Positions 11,459-24,200 of a DNA stretch of 64,000 nucleotides are shown here, piece by piece. Position 1 is the first letter of the stretch. Each line of letters starts with the position of its first letter. The position numbers were made by a program, and so were the translations under genes. Under the pieces are notes generated by a model. That model was not told the origin of the DNA, searched no databases, and saw only the letters and a list, made by a program, of their open reading frames with translations. The DNA is from Vesta saturnalis (Eukaryota > Arthropoda > Insecta > Coleoptera > Lampyridae): NCBI GenBank assembly GCA_036346205.1, contig JARFJB010001948.1:859501-923500 (forward strand), in the 5' to 3' direction.

Positions 11459-12191
11459 ACCTTCCAACCTACATATGCATATGTAGGTATAGATAGAAGG
11501 TTATGCAATCTACTTTTTTTCACTATCGCTAAATCGACTTATTAGTTCATTTTACAACGTTCGGCTAAGTTTCGCCAAGATCGGTCTTGCCGTCTGCGTG
11601 CGTGGATGTATATTATGATATACAACTCCAGAACGAAAACACGTATGTGCTTAAAATTTTGTATATAAGCTTGCTTTCATTTCTCTTGGACCTGACTAGA
11701 TTTTGGTAGAAATTCAACGGCGAATAGGCGCTGTTTTAGATGTTTATCAAATATTTCTGAAACGGTAGTATCTTTCAAAGAAGTAAAAATACCAACATAT
11801 AGACCTTAAACATATCGATTATGTTCTGTGCAATTAGTTGATACGACGCATAATTTAGCGGCAAAAAAATTCCTAAGGTAGTATTTAAGTGTTAGTTAAA
11901 ATTTTTTCAATATCTGAGTAATGATTAATTTTATAAGAGAATGTTTTACATAACTTTTCTTTATAAAGTGTAAAGTATAGAGCAAAATAAGTGTAACAAT
12001 TAAATAAACATGATTGAAAATGCTTAAACTGTATTATCGATATTTTTATAGAAGCGGGCGTCTGGTGTAGCATCACTATGAACATCTATCTGACATGAAG
12101 TTTTAAACGTCTGTTTGACGTAGATTATTGTTTTTGTTTTTACAATGTTGCCTGTTTTCGTAGTTAATTTCCATTTTGTAGGTTGGAAGGT
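11459..12191 (-). mobile_element. Repeat R1 copy B, complete, with 15-bp terminal inverted repeats
   Basis: ACCTTCCAACCTACA at 11459-11473 is matched by its exact reverse complement at 12177-12191, giving a 733-bp element. The interior aligns with copy A (1-1980) and, over its left ~110 bp (about 11490-11595), with copy C (16866-16985). There is no coding capacity, so it is a MITE-like non-autonomous transposon of unknown superfamily. I could not find a convincing target duplication. Confidence 0.75.
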
Positions 12192-12511
12192 AGTGTGGTG
12201 TTCCACACCAGATATTTATAATGCGTGATTTCCCTCAAAGTTTTCTACATTTCAATAGAATGACTTTATAATGTGTACCTACTGTTTATCTCTACTTAAA
12301 CAATGCTAATATGTTTTAAAATTTAATTGTGAAAATGAAAGGGTTCGCTGTTTTTGCACATAATACACACTTACCTTTTTTAAGAAAAAAATTCTGCTTC
12401 ACATATCGATGGACTAGGTGCACGTATATGACTGAAACAACAATTATAGATAGTCTCAGCTTTCTCTCGCCTTCGTGACACCAATAGCTGGTGGACTAAT
12501 GTGTTGCCAAA

Positions 12512-13003
12512 TTATAAAGGGTAAAATTGCATACTCCAATAAAGTGTGGATGCATACATTCTTGGGCATAGTTGTACTGCCTGTAGATCCATCGTAAGTA
12601 CCTGACATTTACCATCAGTACTATTTTCTTTCTCTTGCTGTTTTTCTAACCTTGCCCTGCCTTTCTCAGCTATGTGGTCTTCGTACTCCTGTTGATTCAA
12701 GTCGTTAGACGCAAAGATATAACATACATCGCACCTGTAGTTCCTCAGCTGAAATATTCCTATATTTTTTTGTTCAAACACCTAATCGAAAACACAATTG
12801 CTCAGTGGTTTTCCTTCGCAGAATGCCATACATCTCTTATATAATTGAGACTTATTTTTCACTAGATTATCTTCTATGTAGTTTTTCTTGGAGCCGATCC
12901 TGCAATAGTGTGATGGAAATTTCGGAAGCTGATCGAACCAGTTCTCTAACAACTTCTTTCTCTCCTCCACTTTGAGTACCTTGCTTCCGTTCCGTTCAGA
13001 CAA
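12512..13003 (-). pseudogene. Broken transposon-encoded protein of a recurrent insect family (superfamily not identified)
   Basis: Two adjoining minus-strand frames. The first (13003-12785) contains LPKFPSHYCR with SKKNYIE after it, and the second (12781-12512) contains YRCDVCYIF, then QEYEDHIAEKGRAR, then VLTMDLQAVQLCP. Proteins with this order (Cys pair, charged helix, then a T-M-D-L-Q-A-V strand) recur in many insect genomes as multi-copy genes, and the MDLQ aspartate could be the first acidic residue of a DDE-type core. That is inference. The break between the frames is near 12783, and no downstream half follows, so it is truncated. Confidence 0.5.
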
Positions 13004-13299
13004 TTTCCTCAGTATCTTTTATTCTACCATGCATCTCACTATTGCACCTCAACTCTCTATCACTCCACTCTCCAAGGCTTAGCGTGTTTAGATGCATTTA
13101 TTTACAAACGCGATACCTTCTGTTTCTATTGTTAAACGATAAAGCCATGTTTCTGATTTCGGTGTATTTTTATTTTCGGTATTTCTTCTTTTTGGTTCTA
13201 CTTCAGTAGTTATATAGGGGGGTTCTAATCCACTTTGTATAGGATTTACATTACAAGGTCAAGTGAGCTTTATCGTCGTGCACGTACGCGCTTCCCGCT

Positions 13300-13621
13300 T
13301 CAAGGTCACTCGTCCTCTCAAGGTCAAATTGGAAAGCTAAAAATAGAAATTGCAAAAGTAATCATGATATTCTTATAGTGTTGTCAAGGTCAAAATTGTA
13401 AAGCTAAAAATAGAAATTGCAAAAGTAATTATTATATTCTTATGGTATGTCAAGGTCAAAATTGGAAAGCTAAAAATAGAAACGGCAAGAGTAATCAGTG
13501 TATTCTTATGGTGTTGTCAAGGTCTTACAAATCTAAAAGTAGAATTTTCAAGGTGAAAGTGTTATTGACCTACGGTGGTATCATATTACATTTCTTAGAA
13601 ATCTAAAAGTTTTCAAGGTCA
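13300..13621 (+). promoter_or_regulatory. Cluster of TCAAGGTCA nuclear-receptor sites (FTZ-F1/ERR type)
   Basis: Exact TCAAGGTCA occurs at 13300, 13318, 13384, 13450 and 13613. ACAAGGTCA occurs at 13253, and near-matches (TCAAGGTCT, TCAAGGTGA) at 13517 and 13548. This nonamer is the classical extended half-site bound by monomeric nuclear receptors of the NR5A (FTZ-F1, HR39) and ERR types. All sites are on the same strand, three of them at 66-bp spacing because they sit in a minisatellite. The cluster lies about 0.1-0.45 kb upstream of a TATA/initiator pair. Binding is not shown. Confidence 0.5.
13318..13530 (+). repeat. 66-bp minisatellite, just over three units
   Basis: Units start at 13318, 13384 and 13450, with a degenerate start at 13517. 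Each reads TCAAGGTCA, then 'aattggaaagctaaaaatag', then 'gcaaaagtaat', then 'attcttatggtgttg'. Divergence between units is low. Confidence 0.85.
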
Positions 13622-13723
13622 CAGAAAACGAGAAGAGTGCTAGTAAGTAAATCAATGCCAATAGTCTAAACTAAAAGTAGCTCAAGTTGGGTATTTAACA
13701 AGTTAACAAGGACACATTTTTCC

Positions 13724-13770
13724 TATATAAACTACAGCGAGCTGTGTGTTGAGATCGGTCAGTTAGCAAA
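13724..13770 (+). promoter_or_regulatory. TATA box and arthropod initiator
   Basis: TATATAAA at 13724-13731 and TCAGTT at 13759-13764 (arthropod initiator TCAGT), immediately followed by an ATG at 13772. The TATA-to-initiator distance of 37 nt is slightly longer than the usual ~31. It probably drives the small broken gene that follows. Confidence 0.5.
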
Positions 13771-14190
13771 CATGGGATTAGCAGGGTTATACCAAAGCAC
13801 TTATTGCAAAGACTTTAAAAATGCGTGAAAGCTCGAGATATCGAGAAAATATAAAGTGACGAATATAGATGTAATTAATACTAAGTACGGCGAACGTATA
13901 GTGATGGAAACAGATGATTTTAAATGTGTACTACCTGAACGCTTTATGTGTATTTCAAACAAGAAAGAACACGAATTGAAGAATTTAAAGCGCTATTACT
14001 AAACACGAAGGATGTGTCCTTAAGTAGTTTGGGTGCAGCCGGAAAAACAACAAACATAACATTTTGTTTTTAGCAGTGGTGCTACAACCCCACCATACGT
14101 AAATTATGCATTGCTGCAGAGTACAATATTAATTGACACTGTATGAAAAAATATTGTATTATCTAGTGTATAGCATTTTTACTAAATAAA
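13771..14190 (+). pseudogene. Small decayed gene with TATA/initiator, unrecognised family
   Basis: The first frame starts at the ATG (MGLAGLYQSTYCKDF) and stops after about 18 codons. In another frame a compact beta-strand-like segment follows (about 13855-13960): NIDVINTKYGERIVMET, then DDFKCVLPERF. After a further shift comes EEFKALLLNTKDVSLSSLG near 13975-14040, and a last open stretch (SGATTPPYVNYALLQ) ends near 14145. AATAAA lies near 14184. The 'TKYGERIV...VLPERF' pattern resembles small OB-fold-like proteins I associate with multicopy insect genes, but I cannot name the family. At least two frameshifts make it a pseudogene, unless introns remove them. Confidence 0.4.
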
Positions 14191-15180
14191 GAAAATATTA
14201 ATAACTATGGTTTTTTGTTGTGTTAGATATTTTAAATCTAGAACATGGACAGTATGAATGAAAAAAGTGAAAGTTAAAAGAAAAACGCTTTTAAAGAGTA
14301 AATAAATCATTTTTTTTTAATATTTAATGATGATGTGTAATTTTATGTATGTAACTTTAAATAAAAAGAAATACAGCAGTGATAGTAGTGTTACCTAAAC
14401 AAGAAAATTACAGAAAAGTACAATGCAAAAAAAATTTGATAGTGCTTACAATTTTTGAGTAAAAACTTAGTGTGTTATGATAAAAAAACAACAGTAATTA
14501 ATAAAAGTACAATGCGAATATTCGTATACATAATGAAAACTGATGTTTTCTCCTATGGGAAGCGCTTTGCGTATGCGTGATAATTTGATCACAGTCCTCA
14601 GATTGATCGTCGGCTTCAAATTATCTCAAATTTTCCTTTTGATTTTCTTCACTGTTGTAGTTGGATAAAACAACACCTCATACGGGATTCAAAGGAAAGC
14701 GCAAATCAGTACACATTGAATGCTATAGGACATCTCTTCTGACAAATTTTAAGGGTAGGCTATTCAACATCTCTGTAGTAACGTATTGTGGCATCTTCCA
14801 GACTCTAATCTGGCAAGTGGAAAATCTAACTGCTGGTTACATTCCGCTGAGTTGACGACAAGAGTTTGCTATCTCTCCATAGTGTGTATGGCCGCTATCT
14901 TATAGTAAAATACCATCATCGAATATCACAGGAATACTGTCTAACGAATTAGTTCCTTTACTATGGCCTTTACCTAATATTTCTTCATCTTGGTTTATGA
15001 CGTATTCACTTTGGCTAAATGACAGAACTTGCTGTTTATTTAGAGCCAGAGCAGCCAGCCTCTTACCTGGATATATTCTGTAATAGAATCATCAGATCGT
15101 AAAACATTCATATATTATATAGATGCCTAGACATATGAGTGCATAAAAAGGTTCAACCATGAACGGTTTATTCTCACGCA
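14191..15180. other. No confirmed gene; one open minus-strand stretch
   Basis: AT-rich. On the minus strand 15072-14885 reads open for nearly 60 codons with ordinary composition (contains GKRLAALALNKQQVLSF), matching no family I know. A plus-strand frame at 14661-14855 is also unrecognised. These may be exons or transposon relics. Confidence 0.25.
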
Positions 15181-15204
15181 TGAACACACACCTCACGAAC
15201 ACGA

Positions 15205-16850
<1,646 letters not shown>

Positions 16851-16865
16851 CACACACTTATCCAG

Positions 16866-16985
16866 ATATCATTTCCCATCTTGGCGAAACTTGCCACAGC
16901 GGTAAAGTAAGCTAATAAGTCGATTTAGCGATAGTGAGAAAAAGTCGATTGCATAACCTTCTGTACGTATCTTGGAACAGGTATG
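16866..16985 (+). repeat. Repeat R1, copy C (right end only)
   Basis: Carries 'atcttggcgaaactt', 'aataagtcgatttagcgata' and 'gcataaccttct', matching the reverse complement of about 11490-11595 and, more weakly, 1905-1980. The upstream part of this copy appears replaced by the CA/TA expansion. Confidence 0.75.
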
Positions 16986-17760
16986 CATTGTGCAGTTACA
17001 GTAATCTGTTATTTATAGTTATGACTCTATGTAATTGGGTGGAAGTAAGCTTATTTCAAGATTTCCTATACGAGTGTCCACTTTTCGCACCGTCTTTGTA
17101 TATACCTTTGATTTTTAGAGCACTACGTAGCACAACTCAGCACTCTTTCTTTTTTTTGCGATGGCGCTGCTAACTTCAGACGTATATAAAATTGAACAGA
17201 ATTATCATATTGCAAAATTTACTCTTATTATGTATAACCTACTTAAAATGTTAGCAAACTTTTCGATACATTTTTTAGACTTCCTCCCCTGGGCTACAAG
17301 TTTTTAGTACGAGTTTACTAGAAATTGAAGAAACTTTTCCAATTGACAGATCGTACCATGATTATATAATAATATATACTTAGAATTACAATTAAAATAG
17401 ATTTTTTTTTTTGTCAATTTTCCAACACCTTATGGCAATCAAGTTTCTTAGGTCGTGAAGACATGAAACTGTAGCTACTGGTTCTGAATCACCCAGTATT
17501 TGAAGTACCTAAATTTGATAAATGTTGTAGTGATATTTATATTAATAGGATTTTTTCTTTATAGCTAAGTGTTAAAATTAATACGTTCGTGTAACTGGCA
17601 AATGGTACGTTTTGGTACGGGTTGAGAGCCACTGATATAATGTGTGTTTGTCTCAGACAAGGAAAGTTACCTAATCTGTAAGGTGTTTGTGTATATTTTT
17701 ATCTCAATAGATGGCAACTTCCACTTTTCATTTGTATAGGAAACTGTAACAGTACATTTG
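16986..17760. other. No gene recognised
   Basis: AT-rich flank between the R1 fragment and the Vha44 promoter region. No motif. Confidence 0.25.
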
Positions 17761-17763
17761 TAA

Positions 17764-17771
17764 TCACGTGA
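17764..17771. promoter_or_regulatory. Vha44: Palindromic E-box TCACGTGA upstream of Vha44
   Basis: TCACGTGA is the core of the CLEAR/MiT element (GTCACGTGAC), which MITF/TFEB factors use to co-regulate V-ATPase and lysosomal genes. A second E-box, CAGCTG, lies at 17786-17791. The site is about 390 bp upstream of the Vha44 ATG, where a non-coding first exon would be expected. It has one mismatch to the full decamer on each flank. Confidence 0.5.
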
Positions 17772-18152
17772 AAACAAATTGTGATCAGCTGTCTTGTCGG
17801 GAGTGGTTGTAAAAGGGTGCTTTCAATTTTTTTGCATTAATTTTGCAGTGCAACAAAATTAATATTGGTCAGTATTTCCTCTTTGTTTATTTTAGACAAT
17901 TAGGCCAATTGTATGATTTCAAACATTGATTATCTATTACTCAACACCATTATTTGAGCAAATTGATTTTTACTACTTCTCTGAATTTGAAATTAAACCT
18001 GTGATACCCATAATTTTTCAATAAAAACAAAAATAGAAATCCAATTTTAGAAGTTCTTTAAAATAAACATTCAGGCACATAGGTTACAATGTTTACTTAA
18101 CACACTTAAATTTCATTTTCTATATCTACTTTTAATTCGAAAATGTTTTTAG

Positions 18153-18293
18153 ATCACAAATATGACTGAGTACTGGCTTATATCAGCACCAGGAGACAAA
18201 ACATGTCAGCAGACATGGGAAACAATGAATAATCTGACGAGCAAACAAAATTCACTTTCGATTAACTACAAATTTCACATTCCAGATCTAAAG
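18153..18293 (+). CDS. Vha44: Vha44 first coding exon
   Basis: Acceptor 'tttttag' ends at 18152, then nine untranslated bases and ATG at 18162-18164; the donor is AAG|gttttt after 18293. It encodes residues 1-44. Because an acceptor precedes the ATG, the gene has at least one non-coding upstream exon. Confidence 0.95.
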
Positions 18294-21200
18294 GTTTTTA
18301 TCTAAATCATCAATTTTCGTTAATGTAGTTATTCTCTTCTTCTCATTATAGGTTGGTACTCTTGATCAACTGGTTGGTTTGTCAGATGATTTAGGAAAAC
18401 TAGATGGATTTGTAGAACAAGTCTCCCGTAAAGTTGCCTCTTATTTGGGCGAAGTGTTGGAAGATCAGAGAGACAAATTGCAGGAAAATTTAACTGCAAA
18501 TAACAGTATGAATTTTTTTTGTACATTTGGAAATCAATATTTACTTTTTTATGCTTTTAATATTAACTATGTATGCGAATGTTGCACTACTTAAAGGTTT
18601 AGTATGATAATTGCTATTTAAAATCTCCACAAATGAAGTTGCAAAAAATGAAATTTGCTCTAAGCTCATACGGAAGGAAATTCGTTAAGGCAGTGGACAT
18701 TTCTATGCTTTACATCACAATTTTTGTTACAAGCATGTATATTTAAGATGGTCCGCATTGTCTTGACAGTTACACAGTTGACAGTATGTTACTATAAATC
18801 TTGTTGACATGTTTTTTTAATAAATGATAAATTTTACCTTGCCGGAAAAGAATGAAAATTTTACAAATGTGCCTATGTCATATTAGCATTTGATGGGTTT
18901 AGTTAAGCAACCCTTGACCTAAATGTGCAAATTTTCATTAATTAAACAAACTTTTGGCTTAGACTATGTACTATAGTACTGTTTAAATCATTAAATTTCA
19001 TCTTAATCTAAGTTGAGTACTAAAAATGTATAAACTGTGTCATTAAAGAAATGTTGTTTTCAACAGCTGAGAACTCCATTTTGTCATTTATGTGCAATTT
19101 TAGAAAATTAATGTATTCAACACACTATTTTCATATGTTAAGTTTGTTGAATGTAAACACACTGTAAAATTTCTATGTTTAATTGTACACACCCACCCTT
19201 AAGTAATTCAGAGTAAGAAAGCATTTATTTCACAGTCATTTATGTGTACTTGACTCACCCACAGCTGGCAAAGAAATAAAATTATGAAATATGTATCGTT
19301 GTGCTTAGACATAAACTACAATTTTCAGGTATCAATACTTTTTTGGTCACAATACACATGTACATCAGTTTAATTTTTATACCAAGAATTACAGTAAAAA
19401 TGTAACGTCATCTGTTTGGATTAACAGATGCCAGAACTAGCAACGTCAAGTTTAATAAGAGGCTATTACAAAAAGATGTTCTGAACCATAATATTAACAT
19501 TATTTTAGTGAAGCTTCGTCAAGTCATTTCTGAGTAATTACAATGTTGCTGAATTATATGACTCCTCATAACAGGGAAGCCTCTTAATGTCAATAACAAC
19601 ATCATGTTGTCAACAAAATTAACATAAAATATTACTTTTTTATTATTTTAACATTATTAAGTGAAGTTGTGCCATGTTATCAAAAAGTAGAATGCCTGTT
19701 TAAAATTTAATTTATCAAAATTAATTTTACTTCAATTTTTTACTTTGGACTATTTATTAATCAGATTCACACTGCCAAAGTTAATTATTATCTATCAACC
19801 TAATTTTAGCAAAAGGTAGAGGTGAGCACTTTTATTTATTTTCCGTTATTTGATAACGGGGGCAATAATTTAATACTTAAATGTCCACAAACTAATGATT
19901 ATGTTTATTAACCTTGGATGTCTCAACTTCTATTTTATTGATAATATTCAAAAGAAGTTACGTCATGCATCTATGGGTGAATAATTTATAGTATTTACCT
20001 TGTGATAATATACAATTGATGCATAAATAAAAGAACACATTATTTTCTTGACTGTTTTATGATTTTTTTAATTGAATACAATAAAATGAAAGCTTAATTA
20101 TATTATACTACCCGTACCTGTCGTGCGTTTGTACGATCTCAGAGTGGTGGGTGGGGGGGTGGCTATATTTAAAATTTTTATGCCAGAAACCTTCGTTGGA
20201 ATGTACTTAATGTCCCAAAGTTTCATGCCAATCGGATGAACGATGTAGTATGCATATGAGGGGGGGCTCCCTCCTGGGGAGCCGATATATAAAATTTGTT
20301 TATTCCAAAAATCTTCACAGGGTGTACTCAACAACTTCCCAAAGTTTCATGGCTATCGGATGAATGTTGTAGTAATGCATAAAGGACATGCAGACATACA
20401 TTTTTGTTTTTATATACCTACAGGGTTGCTGTTAAAGATGGAACCAATGCTCTAGTACTTAATAGGTTCCATATACAAATCTCAAAATTTCCTAATTGAA
20501 ACTAGCTGTATTTGCACATGCTTTTGCACAAACATTTTTTTTAATAAAAAAATTTTAAGCGTAGCCGCCATCTTCATAGCATTAGAACTTGATACTTTAG
20601 TTGTATTGAAACTAGAAGATATAGAAACACATCTAACTGACTTTTATTAAAAAAAATATATCAGAAAATTAACAAAACATACATATTAAACTATTTTATT
20701 CATGTATGTAAATATTGGTAAAATCATTAGTGTGGGTTGATTGTATACATGTAGTGTGTGTATTGTAACACTCCTCACCAACACCTTCATCAATATACAC
20801 CCATGCTCCTCCTAAGATCTTAGAGCCTGGGATCTGGAACTCGTTTTGTGAGAATGTCCACCTCCATCCTCTTGGTTTCCATATATTTTACAACTATAAC
20901 CCCCATCTGGATGCAGTCTCTTACGAAATGTAATTTTGTATCAATGTGTTTATTTCTTCTGCTTACTGTAGGATATTTACATAGGTGCTGTGCTGCCTGA
21001 TAGTCATGCAGTATTTCTATATGTTTCTGCTTGATTTCAAATTCCTCCAAAAGTGATTTTAGGTATAGAGCTTCCTTTGTGTCTTCCGTAATATCTTCGT
21101 AATAGATACATATATATTCTGCTTCTGCTGTAGACAAAGCTATGGATTTTTGCTTTTTTGATTTCCAGCTTACACAACTTCCAGCATATTTAAAAACGTA

Positions 21201-24200
21201 TCCACTGTAGGACTTTCTATCCACTACACGAGGCCTAGTCTGCATCTGCTAACCCATATAATTCTTTTTAGGTTTTCTTGAAATTTAAACCTATCTCCTT
21301 AGTACCTTGGAGATATCTTAAAACACGTTTTGCACTCTTGAAATGATCTACGCTGAAACATGTATTAAATTGACTCAAGTAACTCACAGCATACATGATA
21401 TCAGGCCTTGTTATCACTGCTAAGTACATAAGGCTACCAATCAAGTTTTGATGAAGTCCTACATTTTTCAACCTTTTCAAGTTTCTTGTTAGGTTCAATG
21501 GGAGTGCTTACTGGATTACAATTTTCCATTCTAAAACATTTCAGCAATTTATCTATTTATATTTTCTGATTTAACTTTAAACCATTTTCATCATCGCTTG
21601 TTATTTCTACACCAGTTCTCCTAAGTCTTTCATTTCAAATTTATTCTTCAATTTTTCTTTGACTTCTTTGAACCTTTTCTCATTTGAATATGCAATTATC
21701 AAATCATCGACGGATACAGCAATTATCAATTTAAAATCATTTTCATTAAAAATATATATACATGGGTTGGCTTTCGATGTTTTAAATCCTAATTTTTTCA
21801 ACTCCTCATCGAGTTTTAAATTCCATCGACGTCCAGATTGTTTAAGTTCGTAGAGAGACTTCTGTAACTGACATAGTTTTTCACCTTTTAAATTTTTTAT
21901 ATCTTCCAACATTTTTCTGGTTTTATTAAATAGTATCCCATTTTCATTTGAACTTTCTTCTTTTACAATTTCGTTTAAAAATTCCTTGAGGTTTTTTCAT
22001 AAAAATTCATTTATCCAAATCACCATTCAAATAAGCTGTCGTTAATCTAGTTCATTCAATTTTAAATTTTCTTCAACTGCCATCACTAACAATAATCTGA
22101 TTGAACTCAATTTAACTACTGGAGAATAGGTTTCAACACAGTCAATTCTGAATTTTTGTTTAAAACCTCTTGCCACCAATCTTGCTTTTTTCTTTACTGA
22201 ATTATTTTGATCAATTTTAGTTTTTAGGGCAAGCTCAAAGTCGACAACACTTTTCTGATTTTATTTCTTAACTATCTTCCAAGTTTCATTTTTAATTTGG
22301 GCTTTTATTTCATTTTTAATAGCTTCATGTCATTCTAATTCATCTGTCAGTTCAGATTCATGCTGACAAATTGATGACAACTCGCCCTCTTCATCCTCTT
22401 AACACATAATTTTTCATCTATATAGGCATTCTTCATTCCCGAGTCTGTCTAGTGTAAGTACTTGCTGTGTTCATTATCGATGTGTCATTTGGTGTGGAAT
22501 TTGCACCCTTTTCTGCCTGTGGTGTATAATTTTCATCTGTGTCATCTTCTAAAGGAATCGTTTCAATGAACTCTTCTTTCATGACTGGCCTTGGAGTGTA
22601 TTCTTTGAAATTTTGTTCTACTTCAATTTTTAGAGGCTTATTTGGATTAACTTCTTCTGTTTTTTTATGAAGCATGGAATTTATGATTTTCACATCTCGA
22701 CTAGTAGCATCATTTTTTCTGGTATGTAGATTCTGTGTGCTTTTGCGTTTCTGGCATATCCCAAGAAAACGCAATTCATAGTTTTCTGGTTAAATTTTCC
22801 TCTTCTAGTTTTGTTTAACACAAATGCCTTTGAATCAACTATTCGAAGATGATTTGCTTAAGGAATGCGTCCAACCCATCTTTTGTACGGCGTTTCTCCG
22901 TTTGGGGCTTTTGTAGGGCGTCTGTTACTTAAATAAATTGCAGTAGCGCCCACAACTTTTCTGGAACGTTTGATTCGATCATAAGACATCTTGCTTTTTC
23001 TAGTAGTGACCTGTTCATCCTTTCCGCAATTCCATTTTGTTGAGGAGTGTATGGAGCTGTTAATCTTCAAATAAAGTATAAAGTTCTAATATGGTAGCAG
23101 AGCGTGGTTAGAGTGTAATCAGTAAAATGAGAATATTTAGTTATAAAAGAATTTTGGAAATAGAAGAATGTCCGGATCTACATACAAAATTGAAACGCTA
23201 GGAAAGGATAATTATGACACATGGTGTATTTAAGTCCAAGCAGTATTAGTAAAAAATATATTATGGGGATACATAAATGATGAAAAAATAAAACCTATCC
23301 AGGCCGAGAGTATTCGAGAATATGAACAAGATGATATAATTGCTCGTTCAGAATTAATATTACTCATATCCCCATCGGAATTAAAGCAAGTAAAAAATTG
23401 CAAAACTGTAAAGGAAGTTTGGGATACCTTAAAAAAAATTTACCAAAGTCAGGCACCCGCAAGAAAGGCGACCTTACTGAAACAATTAATACTGAAGAAG
23501 GACTCTGAAGACATAAGAGATCATTTGAATGAGTTCTTAGATACAGTGGACAAATTAAGTTCCATGAATGTAGAAATTAATAAAGAATTATTAAGTATCA
23601 TAATGTTTATACAGCTTACCACAAAGCTTCGAAAATTTTAGAATTGCTATAGAAGCTTGGAATGTTTACCAAATTCCGAAATATTAAAAATTAAAATTTT
23701 AGAGGAAGCTGCAGCAAGGAAGAATATTATTCCTGAATGTTCAAATAATTCAGAAGATGCTTATTATGGAAAGTCCAAGTTCAATTCACATTAAAAAAAT
23801 TTCAAATACAAATGCAACAAATGCAGACAAAACGGTCACAAGTTAGTTAATCGTTAGAAGAATAAACATGAAGCGAAGGGAAAAATAGAAAATATGGAGA
23901 ATAAGAATTTCAATACCACCCACATATGAGCGGAATGAAAGAACTATTTAACTCAATAAATCCAGAAAAATATTCCACAAACGTTAAAGGTAGAGGAAAA
24001 ATCAGTGTAAAGAGCGACAAAGAAACATTTAAGTTAAATGAAATCTTGTTCGTCCCCAAATTATCTACAAACCTCCTATCCATAGCCAAAATTACAAATA
24101 ATGGATACTCAGAAAGGGAAAGATTATATTGGGAGCAAACAGGAAAAATGATCTGTATTACCATTGAGTAAAAAATCATTAAGAGGCGCAACGTAATGTA

